A stretch of 64,000 nt of DNA from Pseudomonas koreensis (GCF_012986595.1 NZ_JAAQYM010000007.1:248001-312000), one strand, 5' to 3'; shown: positions 53,854-62,803, numbered from the stretch's first letter. Notes: a model not told the origin generated them from the letters alone. Made by a program: numbers and translations.

Positions 53854-54147
53854 CTAAACGATAGGGAAACTGTTGAAATCCACACTATTGGCCAGGCGGC
53901 TATCGATCAGGTCAATAAACCCCTGGGCCTCAGGCCGGTTGAAGTGCGCTTGCATCGCCGCTTCCGACTGCCAGCGTGCGCTCACCATCCAGCGGTGGTT
54001 GTCTTCGGGGCAGCGGTCGACCATGTAGGCGTCGCAGCCCGGTGTTTTGCGCAGGGTGTCGACGATCTTCTGCAACTGCCGGCCGAGCTCTTCCGAGCGG
54101 CCGGCGGCGGCGCGCAACTCGACGGTGTTGATCACTTCGTTGGACAT
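53854..54147 (-). CDS. Antibiotic-biosynthesis-monooxygenase (ABM) domain protein
   Basis: 97 residues with the ABM/YgiN fold signature: INTVELRAAAGRSEELGRQL, then CDAYMVDRCPEDNHRWMVSARWQS. Dimeric ferredoxin-like proteins of this type oxidise quinols or bind small aromatics without a cofactor. Start has AGGAGT upstream. It follows the MocR gene on the same strand with a ~120-base gap. Confidence 0.87.
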   Translation of the reverse strand: MSNEVINTVELRAAAGRSEELGRQLQKIVDTLRKTPGCDAYMVDRCPEDNHRWMVSARWQSEAAMQAHFNRPEAQGFIDLIDSRLANSVDFNSFPIV

Positions 54148-54270
54148 TGCTCACACTCCTGAATCAGGCCGGACGAATCCTGCTCATTGAGGGATAACGC
54201 CTGTGCAGAATAGGCCTGCCCCCCTTGAACACCAATAACCAATCGGCGGCTAATCGCCCAGACCAATTAT

Positions 54271-55704
54271 TCAGGCAACTTGTTGCAGGATGTCGCGCAG
54301 GCGATCCAGGGCGATGTCGATGTCCAGCGTCTCGATGGCGCCGAAGCCAAAATAAAGGCCGCTCTTCACCGGTTGCTGGTAATGGAAGGTGTCGATGGCA
54401 TACAGCCCGACCTCGACCTTTCTCGCCAGCTCGATGACCAGCGGCAGGTCGATTGGCACCTTGCACAGCGCCGCCATGTGGAAGCCTGCGGCGGCCGGCA
54501 CCACCTCAAACCAGGGCGACAGGTCGCCCGCCATGCGCGCCAGAATCCGTTCGCGGCGCTGGGCGTAAATCCCGTGGCAGCGGCGGATGTGCTTGAGCAG
54601 GCAACCTTCGGCGATGAACTTGGCCAGCGCCCATTGCGGCAGGGTCGAGGCGTGCAGATCGGTGAGCTGTTTGGCGCGAATCACCGCTTCGAGAATAGCT
54701 GGCGGCAGGATCGCGTAACCCAGGCGCAGCTCTGGCAGCAGGGTTTTCGAGAACGTGCCGATGTAGGCAACGATGCCGCGCTGATCGAGCTTGTGCAGTG
54801 AATCGGTGGGACGTCCTTCGTAGCGGAATTCGCTGTCATAGTCGTCCTCGATGATGATCGCGCCCAGTTCATAAGCCCGGGCCAGCAAGGCCTCGCGACG
54901 CGCGTGGCTCATCGGCATGCCCAGCGGGAACTGGTGCGACGGCGTGACATAAATCAGCCGCGTGCCCTCCGGGATTTGCTCAACCACGATGCCTTCGGCG
55001 TCTACCGGTACGCCGACCACTTCGGCGCCGTGGGTGCCAAACAGCAGGCGCGCCGGCGGGTAGCCCGGGTCTTCCATCGCTACTCGGCTGCCGGGGCTGA
55101 TCAGCACGCGGGTGATCAGGTCCAGCGCCTGTTGCGCGCCGTTGCACACCACGATGTCTTCGTCCTGGCAGTTGATCCCGCGGGAGAACGCGATGTGCCC
55201 GGCAATCGCATGGCGCAGCGCCGGCAGGCCTTCGGGCACGCTGTAGAAGCCTTTCGACCCGGCCATCTGACGCATGGCATGGGAGACGCAGCGGCGCCAG
55301 TCGTCATGGGGGAACTGGCCCTTGCTGGTGGCGCCGCCGATGAAGTCGTAGCGCAGCGAGCCGTCCAGCGTCGGATGCCGGAGAAACACCGGCAGGTTGC
55401 GCCAACGCTCGATGAGCTCGGCGCTGGCCAGTTCGGTGTGGCTTTGCTTGCGCTGAACCTGCGCCGGGCGGGCGTTGACGTAAGTGCCTTTGCCGATCAC
55501 CCCGGTGAGGAAATTTTCGTAAGTCAGCTGCGCGTAGGTGTCGGAAATGGTCTTGCGCGAGATCCCCAATTGCTCGGCCAGCAGGCGACTCGGTGGCAGC
55601 TGCGTCCCCGCCGCCAGACGCCCGGACTCGATGGCGCCGCGCAGCTGGTTGTACAACTGACCGGCCAGGTCCTTGCGGCCATTGATCACGACGTGAAGTT
55701 CCAT
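54271..55704 (-). CDS. MocR/PdxR-type regulator (GntR winged helix fused to aminotransferase)
   Basis: 477 residues. GntR winged helix at about 10-75 (LPPSRLLAEQLGISRKTISDTY) joined to a fold type I aminotransferase-like domain with the PLP lysine 320 in GTFSKTL and conserved EDDYDSEFRYEG. MocR proteins sense PLP or amino compounds. Which genes it controls is unknown; the ABM gene downstream and the AhpD-like gene upstream (divergent) are candidates. Confidence 0.93.
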   Translation of the reverse strand: MELHVVINGRKDLAGQLYNQLRGAIESGRLAAGTQLPPSRLLAEQLGISRKTISDTYAQLTYENFLTGVIGKGTYVNARPAQVQRKQSHTELASAELIERWRNLPVFLRHPTLDGSLRYDFIGGATSKGQFPHDDWRRCVSHAMRQMAGSKGFYSVPEGLPALRHAIAGHIAFSRGINCQDEDIVVCNGAQQALDLITRVLISPGSRVAMEDPGYPPARLLFGTHGAEVVGVPVDAEGIVVEQIPEGTRLIYVTPSHQFPLGMPMSHARREALLARAYELGAIIIEDDYDSEFRYEGRPTDSLHKLDQRGIVAYIGTFSKTLLPELRLGYAILPPAILEAVIRAKQLTDLHASTLPQWALAKFIAEGCLLKHIRRCHGIYAQRRERILARMAGDLSPWFEVVPAAAGFHMAALCKVPIDLPLVIELARKVEVGLYAIDTFHYQQPVKSGLYFGFGAIETLDIDIALDRLRDILQQVA

Positions 55705-56014
55705 ACCGACGCGGCTCCGGGGGTGATTGAAGTGTCGGTCAGATTAACGCTGTTGTTTGATTGGCAATAGTTGCCTACCCGAAAAACCCGAAATTGGCCT
55801 CAATCCCCTGTAGGAGTGAGCCTGCTCGCGATGACGGTGGCATATCCGACAGCAATGTTGCCTGACACACCGCTATCGCGAGCAGGCTCACTCCTACAGG
55901 GATTTGTGCTCGGCTGATGGTTATTGGTGTAGCGGTTTTCCGTGCAATTGGGGCTGTAATGCATCGCTGTCGGCGTTTACGGTGAAGTCATTATTCCGTC
56001 TACCGAGAACTGCC
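55705..56014. other. Divergent gap with REP pair
   Basis: Promoter region of the MocR and AhpD-like genes. It contains the REP pair at 55810-55899 and no supported gene. Confidence 0.6.
55810..55899. repeat. REP pair, TAGGAGTGAGCCTGCTCGCG variant
   Basis: Same variant as the pair near 8.4 kb, with ~40 bases between the arms. Confidence 0.87.
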
Positions 56015-56455
56015 ATGTCCCCGCGTCTGGATTACTACAACGCCTCGCCCAAGGCGATGAAAGCCATGCTCGCCATGGAGGCGTTGACCCGCGACCTGAG
56101 TATCGAGGCGCCGCTGTTGCAACTGATCAGGATCCGCGCCTCGCAGCTCAACGGCTGCGCGTTCTGTACCGACATGCACTCGGTGGACGCGCGGCGGGCC
56201 GGGGAGAGTGAGCGGCGCTTGTATGCGCTTGCGGTGTGGCGCGACAGCGGCTTTTTCAACCCCCGCGAGCGGGCCGCGCTGGGCTGGGCCGAGGCGGTCA
56301 CGCTGTTGGCTGAAAGCCATGTGCCGGACGATGTCTACCAACTGGCCAAGGCGCAATTCAGCGAGGCCGAACTGGTGGATTTGACCATGGGCGTGAGCGC
56401 CATCAACAGCTGGAATCGGTTGGCGGTGAGCTTCCGCCAAACCCCAAGCGACTGA
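56015..56455 (+). CDS. AhpD-like carboxymuconolactone decarboxylase family protein
   Basis: 146 residues with the peroxidase-type CxxC and His: Cys48, Cys51 and His55 in CAFCTDMH. This differs from PcaC-type members, which lack the CxxC. Likely a thiol peroxidase or alkylhydroperoxidase-type enzyme. GAGAA precedes the ATG, chosen over an unsupported upstream extension. Confidence 0.9.
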   Translation: MSPRLDYYNASPKAMKAMLAMEALTRDLSIEAPLLQLIRIRASQLNGCAFCTDMHSVDARRAGESERRLYALAVWRDSGFFNPRERAALGWAEAVTLLAESHVPDDVYQLAKAQFSEAELVDLTMGVSAINSWNRLAVSFRQTPSD

Positions 56456-56469
56456 CGTGCACATAACCT

Positions 56470-56601
56470 GTGGCGAGGGAGCTTGCTCCCGCTCGGCTGC
56501 GCAGCAGTCGCAAAACCTTTGCATGCGGTCTGTCAGTTAAAACCGGTTCGGCAGGTTTAAGGGCGCTGCGCACCCCTGCGGGAGCAAGCTCCCTCGCCAC
56601 A
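56470..56601. repeat. REP pair, GTGGCGAGGGAGCTTGCTCC family
   Basis: Inverted arms around ~85 bases, downstream of the AhpD-like gene. Confidence 0.85.
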
Positions 56602-56658
56602 AAGTTTGCTCTGCAGTTCGGTGGGCGGTGAGCTTTCGCCAAGCCCAAAGCGACTGAA

Positions 56659-56734
56659 GATCAAAAGATCGCAGCCTTCGGCAGCTCCTACATGGGATCG
56701 AATGTAGGAGCTGCCGAAGGCTGCGATCTTTTGA
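56659..56734. repeat. REP pair, outward arms, GTAGGAGCTGCCGAAGGCTG family
   Basis: Arms ~10 bases apart, immediately after the preceding REP and before the next gene's stop. Confidence 0.86.
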
Positions 56735-56747
56735 CTTTGATGTTTGC

Positions 56748-57062
56748 CTAATTCGGCGGGCGCTGCGGTTTGACTGACGTCCCGAAGGTATTGCCCATCC
56801 GCGTACCGGTCGCCGCCGGTGTCGCCAGCCCGACCTGATTCGGTGGCCGCTTGTTCACCGGCACATTCAGCGCTTCCTGGTTCTTTGCCGCCGCCGCTGC
56901 GCCTTCGGGGTTGTTGCCCATCTGCTGGCTCAGGCAATCGTAATTCGGCGCCTTGTAGCCGCCCACGGTGACGTCCACGCAGCCCAGCGGTTGCTCGGCT
57001 TGGGCGTTTACGAATGCACTCAACAACAGCCCGCCAAGGGCGATTTTCCACAGTGATTTCAT
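56748..57062 (-). CDS. Small exported protein
   Basis: 104 residues: signal peptide about 1-22 (KIALGGLLLSAFVNAQA), then a short Cys-containing segment (CVDVTVGGYKAPNYDCLSQQ) and a Pro/Asn-rich tail (NKRPPNQVGLATPAATGTRM). AGGAGG is just before the ATG. No family recognised. Confidence 0.78.
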   Translation of the reverse strand: MKSLWKIALGGLLLSAFVNAQAEQPLGCVDVTVGGYKAPNYDCLSQQMGNNPEGAAAAAKNQEALNVPVNKRPPNQVGLATPAATGTRMGNTFGTSVKPQRPPN

Positions 57063-57185
57063 GCAGGCCTCCTGGCCGGCCCGAAGGGGCCGTTCTACGC
57101 AAAGAGTCTAGTGCAAGCCCCGCGCAAATCCCGTGATGGTTTTTTTGCACCGCCCGTCACACCAGATTCATAAACAGCCATCAGG

Positions 57186-57935
57186 ATGACGGTTTTCAGG
57201 GGTACGTCAGCCGTGCAGCGAGGCAGTTCCAGGGACGGTCTTCAGCGTTCAGCGACTCTTGTGCACCGGCTGGGTCTGGGGCTGCTGCTTGGCTGCTTGA
57301 GCGGCGGCGTGACAGCCGGACCGATGCCGGCGGACTTGCGCATGACGCTGCACATTCCGGCGCAGGACCTGGCCCGAGCGCTGGATCAGTACAGTCACGC
57401 CACCGGGGTGGCGGTGCTGGTCGACAGTCAGTTGAGTCGCGGCCGACGCTCATTGGCGGTCGATGGCGAATACACCGCCGCCGACGCCTTGCGCCGTTTG
57501 CTCGGCGGCAGTGGCCTGATGGCGCGTTATGCCCGCGACGATGCGTTCACCTTGCAGGTGGCGCAGGTCGAGGACGTGCCGTCGGCCGTGGACAAACCCA
57601 CGCCGGCCAGCGCCGCCGTGAGTCGCAGCTACGCCACCGCGGTGCAAGCGGCGATCGAGCGCAACCTGTGCCGCTCGCCGCTGACCCGTCCGGGCAGTTA
57701 TCGCGCGGTGTTGCAGGTCTGGGTCGGGCGGGACGGCGTGGTGCAGCACAACCGGTTGGTCACCACCACCGGTGATGAACGGCGCGATACGGCGCTGGTG
57801 GAGAGCTTTCGCAATCTCAGGATCGACCGGCCGACGCCCAGCGCGTTGCGTCAGCCGGTCACGTTGCTGTTGTTACCGGAGTCGTCAGGGAAACGCATGG
57901 AATGCACCAAATGGGAAGGAGTTTCCGGGGGATGA
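57186..57935 (+). CDS. vreA: VreA-like receptor protein (STN domain plus TonB-like C-terminus)
   Basis: 249 residues. A hydrophobic signal region (LGLGLLLGCLSGGVTAG) precedes an STN signalling domain (about 51-125, IPAQDLARALDQYSHATGVA) and a TonB C-terminal-like domain (about 147-237). It has no TonB-dependent beta-barrel. This matches VreA of the P. aeruginosa PUMA3 system, which signals through VreR to sigma factor VreI. The next two genes are that sigma factor and anti-sigma factor. Start uncertain: a GTG at 57211 has AGGGG upstream. Stop overlaps the sigma gene start by four bases. Confidence 0.72.
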   Translation: MTVFRGTSAVQRGSSRDGLQRSATLVHRLGLGLLLGCLSGGVTAGPMPADLRMTLHIPAQDLARALDQYSHATGVAVLVDSQLSRGRRSLAVDGEYTAADALRRLLGGSGLMARYARDDAFTLQVAQVEDVPSAVDKPTPASAAVSRSYATAVQAAIERNLCRSPLTRPGSYRAVLQVWVGRDGVVQHNRLVTTTGDERRDTALVESFRNLRIDRPTPSALRQPVTLLLLPESSGKRMECTKWEGVSGG

Positions 57936-58483
57936 AAGACACCGGACAAGGTTCGATGGTCCAACTGTTCCTGACGTCCTATGAGGACTTTCGGGTGCGC
58001 TTGCGACGCCGTCTCGGCTCGGAAGACCTGGCCAACGACGTGCTGCACGAAACCTACCTGCGGGTCGACCGCATGGAAACGCCGCCGAACCTGTTGCGGC
58101 CCAATGCCTACCTCTATCGCATGGCGCTGAACATCGCCGCCGACCGCCGTCAGGCCGATGCGCGCCTGCTCACCGGCAGCGAAGTCGAAGAGCTGCTGCA
58201 GATCGGCGACGAGGCCCTGGACCCGGCGCGAGTCGTGGGTGGGCAAAAGGAAATTCAGTCACTGCTCAGCGCCTTGTACGAACTGCCGGCACGCCGTCGG
58301 CGGATCTTCATTGCGGCGCGTCTGGAAGAGGCGCCGCACCTGGAAATCTCCCAGCGTTTCGGCATCTCCACGCGCATGGTCGAGAAGGAAATCAAAGCTG
58401 CCTTGGGCCACTGCGCAGCGAAACTGGAAAGAAAAGTGTTTCAGCGGTTCGGTCGCGGGGCCGGAAAACCGTCTTGTGAATGA
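57932..58483 (+). CDS. vreI: ECF sigma factor, VreI-like
   Basis: 183 residues: region 2 (SEDLANDVLHETYLRVDRM) and region 4 (HLEISQRFGISTRMVEKEIK) of FecI-type ECF factors. The start is the ATG overlapping the VreA stop (ATGA). It should direct RNA polymerase to Vre-regulated promoters, which in P. aeruginosa include hxc secretion genes under phosphate starvation. An anti-sigma gene follows, so activity is released by surface signalling. Confidence 0.8.
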   Translation: MKDTGQGSMVQLFLTSYEDFRVRLRRRLGSEDLANDVLHETYLRVDRMETPPNLLRPNAYLYRMALNIAADRRQADARLLTGSEVEELLQIGDEALDPARVVGGQKEIQSLLSALYELPARRRRIFIAARLEEAPHLEISQRFGISTRMVEKEIKAALGHCAAKLERKVFQRFGRGAGKPSCE

Positions 58484-58527
58484 AGCTGGGTAAAAAGTCC
58501 CGATTAATCCGTTGAGAATCTGCGCGT

Positions 58528-59466
58528 TTGAACATCTTTCGTCTGACACCTGCCGAGCCTTCAGCCGCCGAGCGTCTGCACAGCGAGGCCCGCGACTGGT
58601 TGATCTTGCTGACCTCGGGCCGCGCCACCGTCGCCGACGCCCGCGCACTGCGCGAGTGGTGCGCACAGAGCCCCGAGCACGCCCGTGCGTTCGAAGACGC
58701 CAAGCGCTTGTGGCATCAACTGCAACCAGCGGCGGAGCAATTGCAGGCACCGCGACGCTTCGGTCGTCGGGCCTTTCTTGGCGGTGCCATCGCGGCATCG
58801 GCAGCCTTCCTGCTGGTGCGCGGCACGATTCCCGGTGGCTTCGAAGGGCTCGGCGCCGATTACATCACCGAAGTCGGCCAGCAGCGGCGCTTCGAACCGG
58901 CGGATGGCGTGAGCCTGGAACTCAACACGCAAACCCGCATCAACCAGCGCGCTGGCGACGACGGTGTGCAGGGGTTTGAGCTGGTCAGCGGCGAAGTCGA
59001 AGTGCAGACCGCGCGCCTGCCATTGGCGATGCAGGCCGGGGGCGGCTGGTTGCGCGCGAGCCAGGCGCGGTTCAATTTGCGCAACACCGATCAACAGGTG
59101 TGCGTGACATGCCTTGATGGTTCGGTGGACGTTAACGTCGATGGCCGCAGTCTGCGTTTGCAGCCGGGCGAGCAATTGACCTATGACGGGCGGCAGGTGG
59201 GGGCGGTGCAAAGCGTCGACACGGTGGCGGTGATGAACTGGCGCCAGCAAGTGCTGGTGTTCAACGGCGCGACCCTGAGCCAGATGATCGACGAGATCAA
59301 CCGCTACCGCCCCGGCATGTTGCTGCTGCTCAACCGCGAACTCGGCCAACGCCGCGTCCAGGCCCGTTTCAGCCTCGACCAACTCGCCGGCGTCGCACTG
59401 CTGATCCGCGATGCCTACGGCGTCAAATGCACCGAACTACCGGGCGGCGTGGTCGTCCTCAGCTAA
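58528..59466 (+). CDS. vreR: FecR-family anti-sigma factor, VreR-like
   Basis: 312 residues. N-terminal DUF4880 segment (HSEARDWLILLTSGRATVADARALREW), one membrane helix with a twin-arginine-like FGRRAFLGGAIAA (about 79-92), the FecR domain and a C-terminal part that would contact the STN domain of VreA. The best start is TTG with GAGAA upstream; no ATG gives a full-length FecR N-terminus. Confidence 0.8.
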   Translation: MNIFRLTPAEPSAAERLHSEARDWLILLTSGRATVADARALREWCAQSPEHARAFEDAKRLWHQLQPAAEQLQAPRRFGRRAFLGGAIAASAAFLLVRGTIPGGFEGLGADYITEVGQQRRFEPADGVSLELNTQTRINQRAGDDGVQGFELVSGEVEVQTARLPLAMQAGGGWLRASQARFNLRNTDQQVCVTCLDGSVDVNVDGRSLRLQPGEQLTYDGRQVGAVQSVDTVAVMNWRQQVLVFNGATLSQMIDEINRYRPGMLLLLNRELGQRRVQARFSLDQLAGVALLIRDAYGVKCTELPGGVVVLS

Positions 59467-59556
59467 CCCAACACCACCAACCCCTGTGGAAGCTGGCGTG
59501 CCAGCGATGACGCCCTAACAGCCAACCACCCCCCAACTGACCAAACCCAATCCCAA

Positions 59557-59636
59557 TGTAGGAGCTGCCGAAGGCTGCGATCTTTTGATTTTGCCTTTAA
59601 GGATCAAAAGATCGCAGTCTTCGGGCAATTCCTGCA
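59557..59636. repeat. REP pair, degenerate second arm
   Basis: GTAGGAGCTGCCGAAGGCTG arm followed by a decayed inverse with GCAGTCTTCGG. A further REP-like fragment (CTGTGGAAGCTGGCGTGCC) lies ~70 bases earlier. Confidence 0.72.
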
Positions 59637-59640
59637 CGTA

Positions 59641-60249
59641 TCACTCCAACGGCCCCATCACCTGCCGATACCGCTCCACCCCCTGCGCCGTCTCCCGCGT
59701 CAACCGAACCTCCAACCCCAACGGATCCTCCCGCCGATTCCCACTCAACTGCCGCCAACCCTCATCGACTTCCCAAACCCGCACCTGCACATCACTCACA
59801 CCGTCCAACACCGCCACCCCAGCCCCCGGCGCCGGTAACGGATACCGACTGCGCGCCTCAGCCACCGCCCGAAACAACGTGTCGCCCTTGACCCACCAAC
59901 GCACCCGCTGCAACGCCCCAGGCTGATCCGCCGCACTGCGAATAATATCCAGCCGAAACCCTTTGCTATCACTGCTACGCACAGTAATCGCCGGCGGCGC
60001 CGTCGGCAGCTCATCATCCACGCCCACCTTCTTCGGCTCGGTCAACTCAATCCCCGCGCGCATCTCCACATCCCGCTGCAACTGATTCAACGCCCGCAAC
60101 AAACGGTCACTCTGCTCACTGCTCGCCTGCAAATGACTGTCCGCACGCGTCACACTGTCCAGCCCGCGCCACGCAATCAAACTGACCACCGCCATCAGCA
60201 GAATCGCGACCATCACCTCGATCAGGGTAAAGCCCCGTTGATCGCTCAT
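59641..60249 (-). CDS. hxcW: Type II secretion pseudopilin, GspJ/HxcW-like
   Basis: 202 residues. Class III signal MSDQRG-FTLIEVMVAILLM with Glu at mature position 5, then the GspJ-type domain (RWWVKGDTLFRAV; VEVRLTRETAQGVERY-like C-terminal part). A minor pseudopilin at the tip of the secretion pseudopilus. Overlaps hxcU by four bases (ATGA). Symbol rests on the adjacent Vre genes. Confidence 0.78.
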   Translation of the reverse strand: MSDQRGFTLIEVMVAILLMAVVSLIAWRGLDSVTRADSHLQASSEQSDRLLRALNQLQRDVEMRAGIELTEPKKVGVDDELPTAPPAITVRSSDSKGFRLDIIRSAADQPGALQRVRWWVKGDTLFRAVAEARSRYPLPAPGAGVAVLDGVSDVQVRVWEVDEGWRQLSGNRREDPLGLEVRLTRETAQGVERYRQVMGPLE

Positions 60250-60698
60250 TGCACACTGATCCTGCCACTGGCATCACGCAGCACACTCAGCCGATTGAGC
60301 CCATCAGACAGGGTCAACTGCAGCGGCGGATTAATCCACTCGGCGTTGAGCACCACCTTTTGCTTCGGCTCCACCCGCACCTCCAGCTTCGGACTCTGCC
60401 AAGTGCGCAGCCGCAACTGCGGATCATCCTTGAAATGCTCAAAACCCCGCCCACTGTCAATGCGCCGACTGAACCAAAACCCCTTGCCATCGCTCAGCCA
60501 CACAATCGGCCGACCATCCGCGCGCGCTTCGGCCTGCGCCACCTGCAGCAACTGCGCCACACGCTCGGCGTCCTTGCGCAGCAATTGCAGCGGATCCGGC
60601 TTGATACTCAGGCTGATCGCCGCACTGGCGATCCCGATGATCACCAACACCACCATCAACTCGATCAGCGTAAAGCCCTGTTGCTTGCCCACATTCAT
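60246..60698 (-). CDS. hxcU: Type II secretion pseudopilin, GspH/HxcU-like
   Basis: 150 residues from the ATG that gives the prepilin leader MNVGKQQG-FTLIELMVVLVIIG; an earlier ATG would lengthen the leader to ~28 residues. The rest fits GspH: a globular domain beginning DAERVAQLLQVAQAEARADG. Coupled to hxcW. Confidence 0.78.
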   Translation of the reverse strand: MNVGKQQGFTLIELMVVLVIIGIASAAISLSIKPDPLQLLRKDAERVAQLLQVAQAEARADGRPIVWLSDGKGFWFSRRIDSGRGFEHFKDDPQLRLRTWQSPKLEVRVEPKQKVVLNAEWINPPLQLTLSDGLNRLSVLRDASGRISVQ

Positions 60699-60831
60699 CG
60701 GTTGCGCACTCCTTCGCGTCCAGCCCCGTCCCAAAAAACCATCCTGCACGGCCAACATGTAAGGCGTGTGAAATAAAACCGTGAGAATTGCCGCGTAGCC
60801 TGTCAGCAGGGACTAAAAGGAGATTCAGCCC

Positions 60832-61263
60832 ATGATGCTCACCACCCGCATTTCCCCCCCGCAAACGGTCCAGGCCCTCGCACTGCTCGCCGCCCTGGTC
60901 GGCGTGGCAACCTGGTCGTCGCTACTCCTGACCTCCGCCGAATCCCACACCCCACCAGCGCCCCCACAAATGCTCGCCGCGCGCAGTGACAGCCCGGCGT
61001 TGCAGTGGTTTTCCAACAAGACGGCACCGGTGGACATCAAGGTGAGCGGGGTGATGGCGGGGAGTCGCGGGGCGGTGGCGATACTGAGCTTGAACGATGG
61101 CCCGCCAAGGAGTTTTTTGCAGGGGGAGAGGGTGGGGCCTGGGGTGAAGTTGGTGGCGGTGGAGGGGGATGGGGTGGTGATTGAGCAGGGTGGGGAGAGG
61201 GTGCGGTTGGGGGTGGAGAGGTTGGCGGAGGGGCCGATTTTGCCGAGCCTTACGAGGCCCTGA
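60832..61263 (+). CDS. hxcP: GspC/HxcP-like inner-membrane secretion protein
   Basis: 143 residues. One membrane helix (ALALLAALVGVATWSSLLL) and a periplasmic homology-region domain (DIKVSGVMAGSRGAVAILSL; GERVGPGVKLVAVEGDGVVI). No PDZ or coiled-coil end, as in short GspC proteins. AGGAGA precedes the ATG. Divergent from hxcUW. The secretion genes expected after it (GspD-G, I, K-M types) are not present in the window, which turns AT-rich here. Confidence 0.75.
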   Translation: MMLTTRISPPQTVQALALLAALVGVATWSSLLLTSAESHTPPAPPQMLAARSDSPALQWFSNKTAPVDIKVSGVMAGSRGAVAILSLNDGPPRSFLQGERVGPGVKLVAVEGDGVVIEQGGERVRLGVERLAEGPILPSLTRP

Positions 61264-61546
61264 TCTGTAGGGTTGAAGTCGTTATTTTTGTCGTTTAGTT
61301 GAATGCCGGTTCAAGGGCCTCCAAAAGCAGGGAGCCGAAACGCAAGCGAGTGCTTGTTGTCGCTCCCGGCCTGATGCGGGTAGTCGAGAATGTCCGCTAA
61401 CGGCCAGAAGCGGACGCTCACTAAGGAGCGTTTTCAAGCATTACTTTTACGGTAAAGAAAAATCAAGTAAAGTGATGATGTCTCATCGCTATCACGCACT
61501 GCAAAGATACCCCTAACGTAATAAATTCGATACAAGGAATTAACGG
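61264..61546. other. Junction between Hxc genes and AT-rich island
   Basis: No gene supported. Contains the stem-loop at 61392-61415 and a switch from GC-rich to AT-rich sequence. The 3' part has promoter-like AT stretches and leads into the island gene. Confidence 0.6.
61392..61415. repeat. Stem-loop GTCCGCT...AGCGGAC with CGGCCAGAAGC
   Basis: Seven-base perfect stem around a ten-base loop. Its CGGCCAGAAGC part (61401-61411) recurs inverted at 63988-63998, at the far side of the AT-rich segment. Confidence 0.65.
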
Positions 61547-62770
61547 ATGGATTTTTTCGAAATTGATGAAGGCACGGATTCAAACCTACTCCATTTCAAA
61601 TTTAATGAACTGAATAAGCAGTTTGGTTACGCCGGCGCCAAAGAGGTTGTTTCTTCCTGGGGGAATGACTTCTATGATCGCGACAAAAAGGCTAAAAAGG
61701 AATTTCAAACAACTTTTCATTCAACTTTTTGGGAACTCTATCTTCATGCCGCGCTGCGGGAAATGAATTTTAAAGTCAGCGAAAAGCACAATCGACCTGA
61801 CTTTATCGTTGAATCACCCACTTCAATGTACATCGAAGCGGTAGTGTCAGAGATAAAAAAAGATGGCACTTCTGAAAAACTACGGTCGATAGAAGATGTT
61901 GAGGCCAACCTACGGCCGATTCAAACCAGGCGTGAGTTTTCAGATATTATCGATGAGGCAATATCGAGACACTCTAACTCTATAAAGTCAAAGCTAGAGA
62001 AATACACGGGATACGCGCGCAAAGATAAAGCGCCTGCTAAAGGTTATGTCGATTGTGATTGGGTTTCGCCTAGGACTCCATATGTCATAGCCCTGTCCTC
62101 CCATGATCAAATTGCCTACGGCAGAGAATTTATTTATTCAATGTTTGCTTTGCTATATGGGCACTATTACGACCCAGAAAAAAAAGCATACATCAACAGG
62201 AAGACCATTACAAAGCCCGGTACGGACACGGAGTTAGATATTGGAATTTTTCTGAATCCTTCGTTCAAAGAAGTTTCAGCTATCTTGTTTTGCAACACTC
62301 TCACACTGGGTAAGGTTTCGTCGCTACACAAATCAGAGAACATGAGTTTTGATGCGGTTCTAAATATTAGATATTTGCAAGATGAGCCGCACTTTCGCGT
62401 GCATGAGGTGACGCCCGAAAATCCTGAAAAATTACTTGATGGTCTATATGTGTTTCACAATCCGTTTGCTACAAATAAATTAGAGGTCGACACGTTTGAT
62501 AAGTTGGCACAATTTTCCATGGATGAAGCTGGATTACATCAAATTGGCAATTATCCGTTAATTGTTTCTAGATACCACACTAATATGTTGCCTGGCGCAG
62601 TAATCCAAAGCGTAAAGGCTGATGCTTTTTTTAGCTACAACCCCGAGTATTGTGCGCGAGAGCTCAAAAAAGAGAGCGGTCTTTTAAATGGCGCTAAAAA
62701 AGAAAGTGTCAAGCAGAAGAAGAAAAATAAAAATAAAATCGCGAAGGTATCCCGAAAAAAGAACAGATAA
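61547..62770 (+). CDS. Putative PD-(D/E)XK-fold protein of unknown function
   Basis: 407 residues, no signal peptide. Residues 55-100 read as a restriction-nuclease-like core: an acidic helix residue Glu63 (FWELYLHAAL), then RPDFIVE (Asp85) and YIEAV (Glu97). The usual active-site Lys after the last acidic residue is not evident. A highly basic tail (KQKKKNKNKIAKVSRKKNR) could bind nucleic acid. Codon use is AT-rich, unlike the rest of the window. The island position next to an HNH-HEPN gene suggests a defence or mobile-element role, but no family name is claimed. Confidence 0.6.
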   Translation: MDFFEIDEGTDSNLLHFKFNELNKQFGYAGAKEVVSSWGNDFYDRDKKAKKEFQTTFHSTFWELYLHAALREMNFKVSEKHNRPDFIVESPTSMYIEAVVSEIKKDGTSEKLRSIEDVEANLRPIQTRREFSDIIDEAISRHSNSIKSKLEKYTGYARKDKAPAKGYVDCDWVSPRTPYVIALSSHDQIAYGREFIYSMFALLYGHYYDPEKKAYINRKTITKPGTDTELDIGIFLNPSFKEVSAILFCNTLTLGKVSSLHKSENMSFDAVLNIRYLQDEPHFRVHEVTPENPEKLLDGLYVFHNPFATNKLEVDTFDKLAQFSMDEAGLHQIGNYPLIVSRYHTNMLPGAVIQSVKADAFFSYNPEYCARELKKESGLLNGAKKESVKQKKKNKNKIAKVSRKKNR

Positions 62771-62803
62771 AAACACTTAAAATTATTTTCGATAACGGAA
62801 CCA

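Noticed and set aside
57145..57185. Possible Pho box ahead of vreA
   Set aside because: Best alignment to CTGTCAT-N4-CTGTCAT is only about 9 of 14, and no -10 lies at the right distance, although Vre genes are phosphate-linked in P. aeruginosa.
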